Origin: Leptolyngbya boryana PCC 6306 | GTDB taxonomy: Bacteria; Cyanobacteriota; Cyanobacteriia; Leptolyngbyales; Leptolyngbyaceae | NCBI RefSeq assembly: GCF_000353285.1 | Contig: NZ_KB731324.1 | Span: 2,188,577-2,252,576, forward strand | Direction of reading: 5' to 3' | DNA: 64,000 bases | Shown: positions 1 through 9,818 of the stretch, one piece after another | Layout: the number at the start of each line of letters is the position of its first letter | Numbering within the stretch: position 1 is the stretch's first letter | Program-made: the position numbers and the translations under genes | Notes under the pieces: model-generated | Seen by the model: the letters and a program-made list of their open reading frames with translations, nothing else | Told to the model about the DNA's origin: nothing | Database searches by the model: none

Positions 1-2019
1 ATCATGCTGGCTCATGGCTGTGCTCAATTTACTAACGTTATCCATCATCGATTGAATCAAAGCTGCCACTTTTTCAGCCGTGTCTTTCTCAAGCGTCAAG
101 CCAATACCGCTAATTGCTGAGATCGAAGTTGCTAAATCTGTTAGATACCTGACTGCCGCAGGGTAAATGATCGTTTTCGCCATGGTTACGACGAGCTTCG
201 CTTCAACCTCGATCGATTGAATATACTGCTCCGCATAAACATCAAAGCGGCTTTCAAGTTCAACGGGAGTGAGCACTCCAACCTTCTCAAAGAGATCTTC
301 GATCGCCTTATCTTTCAACACCGGCAAGGCATCGGCAGTTGTCCGAAGATTCGGCAGTCCGCGCTCTTCCACTGCCATGCGATGCCATTCTTCAGAGTAG
401 CCATCTCCTCCAAAGATGACAGCACTATGTTTGTCCATCACTTCTTTGAGCACAGTGAACACTGCTGCACTCAATTCGGTTCCTTTTGCCAGTTCAGCTT
501 CCAGTTGGTCAGATACCCAGGACAGCGAATCTGCCAAGATCGTATTCATTGCGACCAAGGGACCCGAAACAGATTGACCCGAGCCAACCGCACGGAATTC
601 AAAGCGGTTGCCAGTAAAAGCAAAGGGAGACGTACGATTGCGATCGCCCGGATCTTTCGCAAATATCGGTAAGGTATCGACTCCTAGATCCATCATTCCG
701 CCGTGGGTCGAATCTTTGACTTCACCTTTGGCGATCTGTTCAAACACTTCTTCGAGCTGCGTGCCGAGATAGACCGAAATGATGGCAGGTGGAGCTTCAT
801 TTGCTCCGAGACGGTGATCGTTACTCGCCGTTGCCACAACCGCTCGTAACAGTGAGCCATAGGTATGAACCCCTCGAATCACTGCGCCACAGAACAACAG
901 AAATTGGAGGTTTTTGTGCGGTGTATCACCTGGATCTAGCAAATTCCCTTGAGTGGGATTGCCGACCGACCAGTTTACGTGCTTTCCTGAACCATTCACG
1001 CCTGCAAATGGCTTCTCATGCAGTAAGCACATGAAACCATGCTTTTTAGCAGTCGTCTTGAGAATGGTCATGATCAACTGCTGGTGATCACTCGCAACGT
1101 TGGCTGCTTCAAAAAAGGGCGCAATTTCAAACTGCCCAGGAGCGACTTCGTTGTGTCGAGTTTTGGCGGGAATTCCCAGTCGGTATAGTTTCTCTTCCAC
1201 GTCCTGCATGAAGACCTGAACCCGTTCTGGAATTGCACCGAAGTAGTGGTCGTCAAATTGCTGACCTTTCGCTGCAGGTTTGCCAAACAAAGTTCGACCC
1301 GTGAGCAGCAAATCTGGACGATTGTGGGCAAAGTGAGCATCCACTAAGAAATACTCTTGCTCTGCACCACAGCTTGAGTTGACAGGAGCAACTTCAGTGT
1401 AGCCCAGTAGTTTCAGGGCGCGAGTCGCAGCTTTATTCATTGCAGCGATCGAGCGCAGTAACGGCGTTTTTTTATCGAGTGCTTCGCCTGTCCAAGAGAC
1501 AAACACCGTCGGAATGCACAAGGTCACGCCGTTATCGGTTTCCATCACATAGGCAGGACTCGTCACATCCCAAGCCGTGTATCCGCGTGCTGCATTGGTG
1601 GCTCGCAGTCCGCCATTCGGAAATGATGAGCCATCCGGTTCACCTTGAACCAGCACTTTGCCCGTAAATTCTGAGATCACAGACCCATCACTTTGTACGG
1701 AAATGAATCCATCGTGCTTTTCAGCCGTTGCATTCGTGAGTGGGTAAAAGACGTGAGCATAATACAGTGCGCCCTTCGAGATTGCCCAATCTTTCATGGC
1801 TGCCGCAACGACACCTGCGACAGAAACATCGAGTTTCCCACCGGTTTTAACTGTGCTTTGGAGTGATTTGAAGACATCCTTGGGTAAGCAAGCTTGCATC
1901 TTGCTCAAGGTAAACACATCGCTTGCCCAGATTGCTTCTAGACGAGCAGGAACTTTCGGAGGAAGGGGAACTCGATCGGTAACTTGAGAGATCGCTTTAA
2001 CACGCAATTCGTGGCTCAT
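1..2019 (-). CDS. glnN: Glutamine synthetase type III, 3' end beyond the window
   Basis: ATP-dependent amidation of glutamate to glutamine in the cytosol; GSIII is the alternative glutamine synthetase of many cyanobacteria, usually induced by nitrogen starvation. Reading the minus strand from an ATG at 2019 gives one uninterrupted frame of 673 codons to the window edge, against a usual family length near 720, so only the C-terminal tail is missing. Recognisable stretches are the N-terminal [15 protein letters not shown], the GSIII signature [17 protein letters not shown], the glutamate-binding region [14 protein letters not shown] and [10 protein letters not shown]. The start has an AGGA motif about 7 bases upstream. 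It lies 27 bp after ppk2 on the same strand, so the two are probably cotranscribed from the NtcA-type promoter at 3374-3415. Identity is firm from family knowledge; the operon is inferred from spacing. Confidence 0.95.
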   Translation of the reverse strand, partial: MSHELRVKAISQVTDRVPLPPKVPARLEAIWASDVFTLSKMQACLPKDVFKSLQSTVKTGGKLDVSVAGVVAAAMKDWAISKGALYYAHVFYPLTNATAEKHDGFISVQSDGSVISEFTGKVLVQGEPDGSSFPNGGLRATNAARGYTAWDVTSPAYVMETDNGVTLCIPTVFVSWTGEALDKKTPLLRSIAAMNKAATRALKLLGYTEVAPVNSSCGAEQEYFLVDAHFAHNRPDLLLTGRTLFGKPAAKGQQFDDHYFGAIPERVQVFMQDVEEKLYRLGIPAKTRHNEVAPGQFEIAPFFEAANVASDHQQLIMTILKTTAKKHGFMCLLHEKPFAGVNGSGKHVNWSVGNPTQGNLLDPGDTPHKNLQFLLFCGAVIRGVHTYGSLLRAVVATASNDHRLGANEAPPAIISVYLGTQLEEVFEQIAKGEVKDSTHGGMMDLGVDTLPIFAKDPGDRNRTSPFAFTGNRFEFRAVGSGQSVSGPLVAMNTILADSLSWVSDQLEAELAKGTELSAAVFTVLKEVMDKHSAVIFGGDGYSEEWHRMAVEERGLPNLRTTADALPVLKDKAIEDLFEKVGVLTPVELESRFDVYAEQYIQSIEVEAKLVVTMAKTIIYPAAVRYLTDLATSISAISGIGLTLEKDTAEKVAALIQSMMDNVSKLSTAMSQHD

Positions 2020-2046
2020 AGGGATTGTCCTGAGAAAGTGGAAAAC

Positions 2047-2988
2047 TTAGTAAACGTGGGGAACAAAGAACTGTTCGTTGCGAGGGGGACGCACATAGTC
2101 GTCTGGGGCAGCGCGGCGTGGAGGAAGTTCCAGCGCTTCGGGGGTCATATCGGTGTAAGGAACCTTGCTCAAAATATGGCTGAGACAGTTGAGACGTGCC
2201 CGTTTCTTGTCATCTGCCTCGACCGTGAACCAAGGAGCTTCAGGAATATTCGTATGAGCAAACATCGTATCTTTTGCTTTGGAATATTCCACCCAGCGAT
2301 CGCGCGATTCGAGATCCATTGGACTGAGCTTCCAACGACGAGCCGGATCGACCGTTCGCGATTGAAATCGCCGTTCTTGTTCTTCGTCACTGACGGAAAA
2401 CCAATACTTCAGCAGCATGATTCCCGATCGTACAATCATCCGCTCAAACTCTGGGCAGGATTGCATAAATTCGGTGTACTGAGCGTCGGTACAAAAGCCC
2501 ATCACATGCTCAACGCCTGCTCGGTTGTACCAACTGCGATCGAACAAAATAATCTCTCCGGCTGCGGGCAAGTGTGCGACATAGCGCTGAAAATACCACT
2601 GTGTTTTTTCACGATCGGAGGGAGTCCCCAGTGCAACAATGCCACAACCGCGAGGATTAAGCGGTTCTACAATGCGCTTAATGGTTCCTCCTTTTCCAGC
2701 AGCATCGCGCCCTTCAAATAAGATCACGAGACGATAGCCTGTGTGCTTGATCCAGTACTGCATTTTGACCAACTCACACTGCAAACGTGCAAGTTCTAGC
2801 TCGTAAGCTTGCTTGCCGAGCTTTTTTTGCTCAGGAAGGTCACTTTCAAAAGGCTCTGATGGATTTTCAGCAGAAGGTGGATGGGTCTGATGTTTATTCT
2901 TTTTATGTTTCTTGTGTTTCTTTTCCTTACTCGATGACTGATTGTTTTCCTGTTGTCCAGCTAAACCATTTAGATTTTGGAATTCCAT
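2047..2988 (-). CDS. ppk2: Polyphosphate kinase 2 family protein
   Basis: PPK2 enzymes move the terminal phosphate between polyphosphate and nucleotides, usually making ATP or GTP from NDP and polyP. The 313-residue product has a P-loop GRDAAGKGG at residues 93-101 and the Walker B/lid signature FDRSWYNR at 149-156, followed by the expected RRW and ESRDRW segments, so a single complete PPK2 domain spans about residues 55-300. The first 50 residues are an unusual Lys/His-rich extension (KEKKHKKHKKNKH) that could bind polyphosphate or other polyanions; that is inference. It is the first gene of a probable ppk2-glnN transcription unit. Substrate class (ADP, GDP or AMP) cannot be settled by eye. 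Confidence 0.93.
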   Translation of the reverse strand: MEFQNLNGLAGQQENNQSSSKEKKHKKHKKNKHQTHPPSAENPSEPFESDLPEQKKLGKQAYELELARLQCELVKMQYWIKHTGYRLVILFEGRDAAGKGGTIKRIVEPLNPRGCGIVALGTPSDREKTQWYFQRYVAHLPAAGEIILFDRSWYNRAGVEHVMGFCTDAQYTEFMQSCPEFERMIVRSGIMLLKYWFSVSDEEQERRFQSRTVDPARRWKLSPMDLESRDRWVEYSKAKDTMFAHTNIPEAPWFTVEADDKKRARLNCLSHILSKVPYTDMTPEALELPPRRAAPDDYVRPPRNEQFFVPHVY

Positions 2989-3373
2989 GACACTAAACCT
3001 CCGAGAAGCTAGGACTCAGAAAGGGAGAAACCTCTAGAACATTGTGAGCGTCTCTCCCTCCCTAATGCTTTCCAGTGAGGAAAGGTCTGAGAAGGGGACG
3101 CGAACTGTGAATCTGAATTGTATCAGCGCAATGGCCAAGACTCCGGCAACCCCTTGCGGGAGAGCCTTGATCGCACAGTTCCTTACAAATCAGCAGAAAG
3201 CACCTTTCAGACACAGCTAGATGCCCCAATTCGCGATCGTTAAACATGCCTATCGCGAATCTGCAATATGTTCAAACGTTTTCAAGATAAATCTGATAGA
3301 TGTCATCAAGATCCATCCATCAAATTGCTTGAAATCAGCATTTGGATACTTGCAAAGGTTTAACCTCCGTCAC

Positions 3374-3415
3374 ATGGTAGGAACAGTCCCCTTAGAAATT
3401 TGTATCAGAAAATAC
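3374..3415 (-). promoter_or_regulatory. NtcA-activated promoter for ppk2-glnN
   Basis: On the minus strand the sequence GTATTTTCTGATAC (3415 to 3402) fits the NtcA consensus GTA-N8-TAC exactly. It is followed after exactly 22 bases by TACCAT (3379 to 3374), which fits the TAN3T -10 element. This is the class II NtcA promoter architecture, pointing at ppk2. It predicts a transcription start near 3367 and a leader of about 380 nt before the ppk2 ATG, unusually long. The rest of 2989-3595 shows no convincing gene. Confidence 0.82.
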
Positions 3416-3595
3416 AATCTGTAGGGAAAGTAAAAAACTTTACACAATTTAATATTTAACAGGATGATGTATCATTAATTATTATATAGCTTGAGCTTAT
3501 CTAAAAAACCGAATTGCGATCGTATGCTTGCTAGCCATTTCATTTTGCGCTGTACTCATTGAGGCATCTAGACTGATGAGCGATTCTTGCAAATC

Positions 3596-3919
3596 ATGAT
3601 TCAATCCTTACTCTTCTTTGTTCTCGCAGCACTGTGTGAGATTGGTGGCGGTTATCTCTTTTGGCTTTGGCTCCGAGAAGGCAAAAGTTCGTGGTTAGCA
3701 GTGATGGGCGTGATCATTTTGGCGATTTATGGTGTGGTTCCAACGTTACAGCCTGCCAATTTCGGTCGCGCCTATGCAGCGTATGGTGGGATTTTCATCG
3801 TTTCATCTATCTTGTGGGGCTGGTTTGTCGATCGAGTTGCTCCTGATCGATACGATTGGCTTGGAGGCTGGCTCGCGCTTCTGGGCGTTCTAGTCATGAT
3901 GTATGCGCCTCGAAGCTAA
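3596..3919 (+). CDS. YnfA/UPF0060 family small membrane protein
   Basis: A 107-residue inner-membrane protein with four hydrophobic segments. It matches the UPF0060/YnfA family across its whole length, with the hallmark runs [17 protein letters not shown] near the N-terminus and [19 protein letters not shown] in the middle, ending in MYAPRS. The family is related to small multidrug-resistance-type transporters but its substrate is not established. I chose the ATG at 3596 because the family begins immediately with this hydrophobic helix; an in-frame TTG nine bases earlier adds only three residues. It stands alone between the NtcA promoter region and the SLH gene. Confidence 0.9.
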   Translation: MIQSLLFFVLAALCEIGGGYLFWLWLREGKSSWLAVMGVIILAIYGVVPTLQPANFGRAYAAYGGIFIVSSILWGWFVDRVAPDRYDWLGGWLALLGVLVMMYAPRS

Positions 3920-4113
3920 GCTGATTCTTCATACAGTGGGAGGCAGAATACTGTAATCGGAATAGAGCTAAAGAACGGGTGATCTATCGACTGTAGCAAT
4001 TTCGACAGACCCTTCCAGTTCAGATTTTGCCGTAATACTCAGTCTTTAGATTGAAAAATATTTGATCCGAAAAGAGCTACAAAGAAAGGCATACTTTGCA
4101 GGCAAAAATAATT

Positions 4114-5088
4114 ATGTCTAGAAGACTCTACTATCTACCATTAGCAGGATGTTTAGCGGCAGGAATCACGATTTCGCTAAATACCACTTCTAATGCTCAG
4201 CAGAATTCTCAAGGCAGCTTTCCTGACACTCAAAAGCACTGGGCACAGCCTTTTATTAATGCACTTGCTCAGCGTAATATTCTCCAGGGCTATCCAGATG
4301 GAACATTTCGTCCCACTCGTCCTGTAGAAAGAGATGAATTTGCAGCAATTATCCGGGAAGCATTTAACCAAAACCGAGAAAGACAGATTTCCAGTGGCAG
4401 TGCGTATCGAGATGTTCCGAGTGGGTACTGGGCGTCTCTTGCGATCGAAGAAGCTTATGAGATGGGCTTTATGAATGGCTATCCTGATAAGACGTTTCGC
4501 CCGAGACAATCCGTTACACGGGCTGAAGTTCTCACGTCACTTGCTCGAAATCTAGAACTCAGTCAGCGGGTTCCGAGTACTGCTACAACGGCGCAGCAAG
4601 CTCAAAATGCGAAGGCTCCCGCCCAACAAGCTTCTGCTCAACAAACTCCCAGACAGCAAACTCGGCGACCGATCGTACTGCCGTTCGCGGCTCTAACCTT
4701 GATGCAGCCTCTGATGAGTGCTGCTAAGACTGCAACTCCGTCTGCTAAGGCTGCAACTCCACCTGCTCAGCCTGCTCAATCCCAAACGGTTGCCAGTGCA
4801 AATTCTACTTCAGTTCCTGCTAGCCAGACCCTCAACAGTTACTATGATGATGCAGATCAAATTCCACAGTTTGCGAGAGATGCGATCGCATCTGTGACTC
4901 GTGCTGGGATTGTGGTGAATCATCCGCAGCAGCGTCTTCTCAATCCGAATCAGCCTGCAACTCGTGGCGATATGGCAGCTTTTATCCATCAAGCCCTCGT
5001 CAATAAGGGACAAGTGCCGCCTCTGAACAGTGAGGTTGCTGCTTCTCGCTATATTGTGGGACGGGAACCGAATCGCTCTACTCCATAG
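4114..5088 (+). CDS. SLH-domain envelope protein
   Basis: A secreted or envelope-attached protein of 324 residues. It starts with a signal peptide (RR, hydrophobic run, cleavage near SNA-QQ), followed by two clear S-layer homology repeats (FPDTQKHWA...GYPDGTFRP and YRDVPSGYWA...GYPDKTFRP, residues about 36-145). A low-complexity Ala/Gln/Pro/Thr linker of roughly 90 residues follows, then a third, degenerate SLH repeat (about 240-295). SLH repeats bind peptidoglycan-linked polymers and in cyanobacteria anchor envelope proteins. No porin barrel follows, so it is not a typical SLH-porin. An in-frame TTG at 4096 has a purine-rich AAAGAAAGG 6 bases upstream and could be the true start; ATG at 4114 gives the better signal peptide. 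Confidence 0.85.
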   Translation: MSRRLYYLPLAGCLAAGITISLNTTSNAQQNSQGSFPDTQKHWAQPFINALAQRNILQGYPDGTFRPTRPVERDEFAAIIREAFNQNRERQISSGSAYRDVPSGYWASLAIEEAYEMGFMNGYPDKTFRPRQSVTRAEVLTSLARNLELSQRVPSTATTAQQAQNAKAPAQQASAQQTPRQQTRRPIVLPFAALTLMQPLMSAAKTATPSAKAATPPAQPAQSQTVASANSTSVPASQTLNSYYDDADQIPQFARDAIASVTRAGIVVNHPQQRLLNPNQPATRGDMAAFIHQALVNKGQVPPLNSEVAASRYIVGREPNRSTP

Positions 5089-5203
5089 CTCGATTTGCAT
5101 TGCGTTAGTGGCGAGGATACTGACGCAATGCTGAACTTTTGACAGGGCATTGCGATCGCACTTATTGTTGGTCTAGTCGGATTCATCCCCAGCCAACGCG
5201 ATT

Positions 5204-5734
5204 ATGATCAAGCGATATTTCTGTCTTGCTATTGTAGGTCTGATTTTACTAGGATGTAAACCAGAGGCTGAACTGCCCCCTACTCCTCAGTTGAAAACTG
5301 TGACACTCACAAACAGCATTAAAATTGCTAGAGGTCAAACGGTCTATGTCCCTGTCTACTCTCATATCTATTCGATAAGTCGTAGTCAGAAGATGGACTT
5401 ATCAGTGACTCTGAGTGTGCGAAATACAGACCAATCCCACCCGATGATCATTACTTCTGTGTTCTACCACGATACAAATGGCAAGTTAATTCGGAAATAT
5501 TTAGAGCAGCCTGTAGAACTGAGACCGCTTGCCTCAACCTATTTTTTTGTCGATCAAGCAGATACAGGTGGGGGTGCAGGAGCGAGCTTTTTAGTCGAGT
5601 GGGTCGCCCAGCAGAAAGTAACTGATCCAGTCATTGAAACGGTGATGATCAACACAATGGGCAACCAGGGAATTTCATTTGTGAGCGAGGGACGAGTGAT
5701 TAAACGTCGAGAGGCAAGTACCTCGTCGAAGTAA
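5204..5734 (+). CDS. DUF3124 lipoprotein
   Basis: A 176-residue predicted lipoprotein. The N-terminus MIKRYFCLAIVGLILLGC has a short charged start, a hydrophobic core and a lipobox ILLGC with the acylated Cys at residue 18. The remainder is a beta-rich domain (VYVPVYSHIYS, SVTLSVRNTD, SVFYHDTNGKLIRKYL, FFVDQADTGGGAGASFLVEW) that I recognise as DUF3124, found mainly in cyanobacteria and some proteobacteria. Function is unknown. It lies 115 bp after the SLH gene on the same strand. Confidence 0.85.
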   Translation: MIKRYFCLAIVGLILLGCKPEAELPPTPQLKTVTLTNSIKIARGQTVYVPVYSHIYSISRSQKMDLSVTLSVRNTDQSHPMIITSVFYHDTNGKLIRKYLEQPVELRPLASTYFFVDQADTGGGAGASFLVEWVAQQKVTDPVIETVMINTMGNQGISFVSEGRVIKRREASTSSK

Positions 5735-5829
5735 ATCTGACTTGAAGATTGATAGCGTTAGCCGAATCTAGCCATTCAAGGTTAAGATTGGTGTCTAAGC
5801 AGATTAAGGGCAGGTTTAAACTGTGCACT

Positions 5830-6852
5830 ATGCGGACAATCGTAGTCGGCGATATTCATGGTTGTTATCGAGAACTTTTGCGGTTGCTTGAGAAAGTGCA
5901 ACTGGCGGATGAGGACTGTCTCATTTCACTAGGAGATATCGTCGATCGCGGTCCTGATTCTGTCAAAGTGTATGATTTTCTCAGAAATCGCCCGAATACG
6001 ATCGTCTTGATGGGCAATCATGAGCGTAAGCATCTGAAACAAACGTTGTCCTATTCTCAAGAGATTGTCAAATTGCAGTTCGGCGATCGCTATACGGAGT
6101 TTCTAGACTGGATTCGCCTGTTTCCCTACTATTACGAAACGCCTGAAGCGATTCTAGTTCATGCTGCGGTCGAAAATGGTATCGACATTGCACAGCAACG
6201 AGAAGAGGTACTGTGTGGCTGCACAGCAGGTGAGAGGTATCTAGAAAGGCAGTACGGTCAAGCCTATTGGACTCAGTTTTATCGGGGCGTAAAGCCTGTG
6301 ATTTTTGGTCACCACGTGGTCGAAAATCGTCCTTTGGTCGTTGAGCAGAAAGCCTATGGGATTGATACCGGAGCGTGTCATGGGGGACGATTAACAGCAC
6401 TGATTTTACCGAGCTTTGAGATTGTCCAGGTTCAAGCTGCAAAAGATTATTGGCGTGAGGAAATTGTCAAATGGCAATTACCTGTGCTGAAAGCCAAGCC
6501 TTGGAAAACGTATAAGTGGGAAAAGATCAAGGCAATGTGTGAGGAGAATCGCAATTCTTCGATTCCAGACCTGGCTGCGTTTACGATTCAGAAGGAGCGA
6601 TGGATGAGCAACTTACTGGCTTTATCGACGATCGCAATTCCGAAAATCGAACAGCAACTGGCAACTTTAATTGCACAGTATGGGGTAGATGATTTCAAGA
6701 AGCAAGCCTGCCATTTCAGCTATGCTCCTTTGTTGTATAAGGCAAATTCCAGCCAACTCACGCTTGAATTTCTCAAACAAACTCTTCCGACCCCTGAGCG
6801 ATGGCTTCAGGTGATGGCTGATCTCGGCATTGATATAGATACCTCAATCTAG
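5830..6852 (+). CDS. Metallophosphoesterase, PPP-type serine/threonine phosphatase-like
   Basis: Calcineurin-type phosphoesterase of 340 residues. The dinuclear-metal motifs are in order: GDIHG (7-11), GDIVDRG (35-41), GNHE (62-65), an isolated His in LVHAAVE, and GHHVVE (about 157), so the catalytic half (residues 1-215) looks intact. This arrangement is that of bacterial PPP phosphatases such as PrpA or ApaH relatives; whether the substrate is phosphoprotein or a dinucleotide is not decidable. The C-terminal 120 residues are an alpha-helical extension I do not recognise. I chose ATG 5830 because the family starts directly with the first motif. It converges with gntK and the two genes overlap by 9 bp at their 3' ends. 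Confidence 0.85.
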   Translation: MRTIVVGDIHGCYRELLRLLEKVQLADEDCLISLGDIVDRGPDSVKVYDFLRNRPNTIVLMGNHERKHLKQTLSYSQEIVKLQFGDRYTEFLDWIRLFPYYYETPEAILVHAAVENGIDIAQQREEVLCGCTAGERYLERQYGQAYWTQFYRGVKPVIFGHHVVENRPLVVEQKAYGIDTGACHGGRLTALILPSFEIVQVQAAKDYWREEIVKWQLPVLKAKPWKTYKWEKIKAMCEENRNSSIPDLAAFTIQKERWMSNLLALSTIAIPKIEQQLATLIAQYGVDDFKKQACHFSYAPLLYKANSSQLTLEFLKQTLPTPERWLQVMADLGIDIDTSI

Positions 6853-8343
6853 AGTAGAAAATTCTGGTTCTAGCAGATAGTAAAGCCGTTGGTAACGATC
6901 GAATAACTTGTGATATTGCTGCGATCGCTCTAAGTTTGGCAGATGTCGATCGTGAATCCGAATCATCGACTGTACAGCTTCGAGTTTGACGATTTCCCCA
7001 ACTGCATACATTGCAAGTACTGCTCCGCCGAATCCGCTTGCCTCATAGACTTCAGGTGCAAGAACTTCTATCCCAAATAAATCCGCCATCATCTGCCGCC
7101 AAATGCGCGATCGTGTCATTCCACCGGATGCCAAAATAGTCTGACTCGCGTCAGTCAAGTCACTCAACACAGTTGTAATACTATACGCTGCAAACAAAAT
7201 CCCTTCTAAAACGGCTCGAACAAAGTGCGATCGCTGATGTTGCAAAGACATGCCAAAAAATACCCCCCGTGCATCTGCATTCCAGTAGGGCGCGCGTTCT
7301 CCAGACAGAAACGGCAAAAACAGTAATCCCTCTGCTCCGACTGGAATAGATTCGGCAAGCTGAATTAAGTGTGCATAAGCGTCTTGCTCGGGTTCGATTT
7401 CAAGCTGTCCAAAGGTATCGCGGAACCATCGCAGAACAATCCCACCATTGTTAGAAGCTCCACCAATCACCCAGTATTTCTCAGTTAAGGGATAGCAGAA
7501 GCTGCGACCTTGCTCGTCGGTAATTGGCTGAGAGACAACTTTTCGGACGGCGCTACTGGTTCCAACGGTGATCGCTAACTGATCCGATGCGATCGCGCCG
7601 ACTCCTAAATTTGCAAGTACACCATCGCTTGATCCAACGACAACCGGAACGTTCGGATCGAGTCCCATTGCTGCTGCATATTCAGGCTTCATGCCTTGCA
7701 GAATATGAGTGGTTGGAACTAACTGGCTCAGTTGATCGACCCGCACTTGAGCGAGGTTAAGCACTTCTTGATCCCAGTTCAAAGCTTTGAGATTGAGCAA
7801 TCCGGTTGCCGCTGCGATCGAGTAATCAACCACATATTGTTCAAACAACTGATACAGGACGTATTCTTTAATCGAGATAAACTTCACTGCTTTGTTAAAG
7901 CGATCGGGGTCACATTCTCGCATCCACAGCAACTTGGTTAAAGGCGACATCGGATGCAGCGGTGTGCCTGTCTTTCTGTAGATCTGAATTCCATGTGGGC
8001 TTTGCTTTAATGCTGCGGCTTGTGCCACACTGCGATTGTCTGCCCAAGTGATGCTCTGACTCAGGGGAAAATGATCTGCACCCATGACAATCAGACTATG
8101 CATGGCAGACCCGCACCCAATCGCCGCAATGTCGCGGCTAGATAAATTGGCGCGCTGAATTGCTTCTCGAACTGATTCTAGAACTGCGGAAAAAATCAGG
8201 TTGGGATCTTGTTCAGCAAATCGCGGTTGAGGGGAAAGCAACGGGTACTCTCGACTGGCAAGACCTTTCATTTCGCCGATCGAATTAACGACGATCGCTT
8301 TTGTGCTCGTCGTACCGATATCAATTCCAATAAAATGATTCAT
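6844..8343 (-). CDS. gntK: Gluconokinase, FGGY carbohydrate kinase
   Basis: Cytosolic kinase of 499 residues. The N-terminal ATP-binding motif DIGTTSTKA (residues 8-16), the central SSDGVLANLG/TVGTSSAVR segment and the late LASGGMTRSRIWRQMMADLFG signature define the FGGY family, and the overall pattern fits the gluconate kinases rather than xylulose or glycerol kinases. It would phosphorylate gluconate to 6-phosphogluconate, feeding the oxidative pentose phosphate route. Its start lies only 11 bp from the left border of the tRNA-Thr element, so insertion may have separated it from the tRNA genes that once lay upstream of it. Substrate assignment is by family resemblance. Confidence 0.85.
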   Translation of the reverse strand: MNHFIGIDIGTTSTKAIVVNSIGEMKGLASREYPLLSPQPRFAEQDPNLIFSAVLESVREAIQRANLSSRDIAAIGCGSAMHSLIVMGADHFPLSQSITWADNRSVAQAAALKQSPHGIQIYRKTGTPLHPMSPLTKLLWMRECDPDRFNKAVKFISIKEYVLYQLFEQYVVDYSIAAATGLLNLKALNWDQEVLNLAQVRVDQLSQLVPTTHILQGMKPEYAAAMGLDPNVPVVVGSSDGVLANLGVGAIASDQLAITVGTSSAVRKVVSQPITDEQGRSFCYPLTEKYWVIGGASNNGGIVLRWFRDTFGQLEIEPEQDAYAHLIQLAESIPVGAEGLLFLPFLSGERAPYWNADARGVFFGMSLQHQRSHFVRAVLEGILFAAYSITTVLSDLTDASQTILASGGMTRSRIWRQMMADLFGIEVLAPEVYEASGFGGAVLAMYAVGEIVKLEAVQSMIRIHDRHLPNLERSQQYHKLFDRYQRLYYLLEPEFSTLD

Positions 8344-8353
8344 GACTCGATTT

Positions 8354-8403
8354 TAAAGCCCGTGACGAGGATTGAACTCGTGACCTCACCCTTACCAAGG
8401 GTG
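8354..8403. repeat. attL: 50-bp copy of the tRNA-Thr 3' half
   Basis: Identical base for base to 19328-19377. It holds the tRNA from the anticodon stem-loop to the 3' end plus four following bases, but lacks the 5' half, so it cannot make a tRNA. This is the leftover chromosomal 3' end displaced by integration. Confidence 0.93.
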
Positions 8404-8447
8404 ACAAAAATAATTAAATGCATGACTTTCAACTCCTGTTTAATTAT

Positions 8448-8470
8448 TTATGCCAATTTTATGCCAATTT
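8448..8470. repeat. Left arm-type repeat pair (two overlapping TTATGCCAATTT)
   Basis: Two TTATGCCAATTT units start 11 bp apart at 8448 and 8459. The same 23-bp block occurs at 19193-19215 near the other end, in the same orientation. A shortened copy, TTATGCCA, covers the integrase start codon at 8515-8522. Position just inside the att core is what is expected of integrase or excisionase arm-binding sites; the role is inferred. Confidence 0.72.
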
Positions 8471-8516
8471 GTGTGATACAAATAGGGGAAACTTCCTATC
8501 TCCTTAAGCCAACTTT

Positions 8517-9818
8517 ATGCCATCTGCAAAGTCATTCAAACCGATCGATAACAATGGATCGATCGCTGTCAGATTCACCTATCCCAAAGGTCAACGCCGC
8601 ACGATCCCTTTAGGTGGCAGATATGGCGACCCAGAATCTATGAATCTTGCTCAAAAGGTCTGTGATCGCATTTATCGGGATATTGTTGCAGGCGAATTTG
8701 ATTTTACAGAGACACGTTACAGGAACGTTATTGAACGTACTCAAGCAGACAGACGGAAGCGAGAGGAGTTAGATAGACTTAAGCAAGTGCGAGATGAAGA
8801 ATCCAAAAGGCTAGCGCAAGAAGCAGAGAAATCCAGAAGGTCTGAGAAGGAACCCAGTTCTTGGGAGAAATCAATCAAGAGACTGGAAGGTATCAATGCC
8901 GCAATTGAAAGAGACAGAAAGCAGAAGCAAGAAAAGGAGAATCCTCACTTTCTGCCTCTGTGGGATGAGTGGGTTAAATCTCTAGAACTACCCGCTAGAA
9001 CGAAAGAGAAGCACTATGATGCTATTCGTAGAATGGCTGAGAAGTCAGGAAATCCTAGACTAACTGAATTGGAGTGGTTTACAAAAGCCGAACTGAAACA
9101 TACAACATTTAACCAGAGACGATCCTACCTCGTTAAGTTTGAAAGATGGGTTTTAGAGTCCAGAGGTATCAATCCCAAGTTCAATCTGAAGAGTAGGAAA
9201 GCTGAAGAGTTTGAGGAAGACGAAGAACCATTTACTAGAGAAGAGATGAAAGCTATTTTAGATGCTTTCAGAAAAGATTCTTTCTGTCCTAAGAAATCTG
9301 CATTCAAACATTCTCATTACGCTGATTACGTGGAATTCTGCATCTTGACAGCATCTAGACCACAAGAAGCGATCGGTCTTCGGTGGAAAGATATAGACTT
9401 TGCTCACCATAGATTAATTATTTCTACAGTGCTAGCTAGACAGGATAAAGGTGCAAGAAAAAGAAAAGAGCTTAAAGCAGGAAATATCAAAGTCTTACCA
9501 TTAAAAGGCAGATTACTAGAGATTCTAGAGACTAGAAAACCTGAGAATGTCGAGCCTGAGTCTTTAGTTTTTCCTGGTACTAAAGGGAAACCCATTGATG
9601 ATACAAATTTCAGAGATAGGCAATGGATTCCCATTTTGAATGGCTTGAAAATTGAATATCGACGATTTTATAACATTCGTCATTCCGTCTTAACCGCAGT
9701 GGTGAAAGAGACAGGAAACCTTATGGAAGCAGCTAAGCTTGCAGGACACAAAAATCTAAGAATGGTTCAAGAAAGATATGGTCATCTTGTTGGAGATACC
9801 CAAGCTTTTGAACTCTAG
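8517..9818 (+). CDS. int: Tyrosine recombinase (element integrase)
   Basis: Site-specific integrase of 433 residues, located beside attL as usual for tRNA-targeted elements. The N-terminal part (FTYPKGQRRTIPLGGRYGD) looks like an arm-binding domain; a charged helical linker (residues about 75-140) leads to a core-binding SAM-like domain and then the catalytic domain from about residue 235. Catalytic residues visible are Arg in TASRPQEAIGLRW, Lys in the beta-hairpin AGNIKVLPL, Arg in YNIRHS, His in AGHKN and the nucleophile Tyr421 in QERYGHL. The usual first His of the HxxR box is Tyr here, a known variation. A copy of the repeated TTATGCCA motif overlaps the ATG, suggesting autoregulation (inference). 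Confidence 0.95.
   Translation: MPSAKSFKPIDNNGSIAVRFTYPKGQRRTIPLGGRYGDPESMNLAQKVCDRIYRDIVAGEFDFTETRYRNVIERTQADRRKREELDRLKQVRDEESKRLAQEAEKSRRSEKEPSSWEKSIKRLEGINAAIERDRKQKQEKENPHFLPLWDEWVKSLELPARTKEKHYDAIRRMAEKSGNPRLTELEWFTKAELKHTTFNQRRSYLVKFERWVLESRGINPKFNLKSRKAEEFEEDEEPFTREEMKAILDAFRKDSFCPKKSAFKHSHYADYVEFCILTASRPQEAIGLRWKDIDFAHHRLIISTVLARQDKGARKRKELKAGNIKVLPLKGRLLEILETRKPENVEPESLVFPGTKGKPIDDTNFRDRQWIPILNGLKIEYRRFYNIRHSVLTAVVKETGNLMEAAKLAGHKNLRMVQERYGHLVGDTQAFEL

Noticed and set aside
1984-2721. A 245-codon open frame on the plus strand
   Set aside because: It lies opposite ppk2, whose PPK2 motifs are unmistakable on the minus strand; the plus frame has no family features.
3062-3247. A 61-codon minus-strand frame in the predicted ppk2 leader
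   Set aside because: No ribosome site and no protein-like pattern; more likely untranslated leader.
2989-3373. Glutamine riboswitch (glnA motif) in the ppk2-glnN leader
   Set aside because: The leader has structured-looking GC-rich parts, but the conserved core of the glutamine riboswitch was not found on the coding strand.
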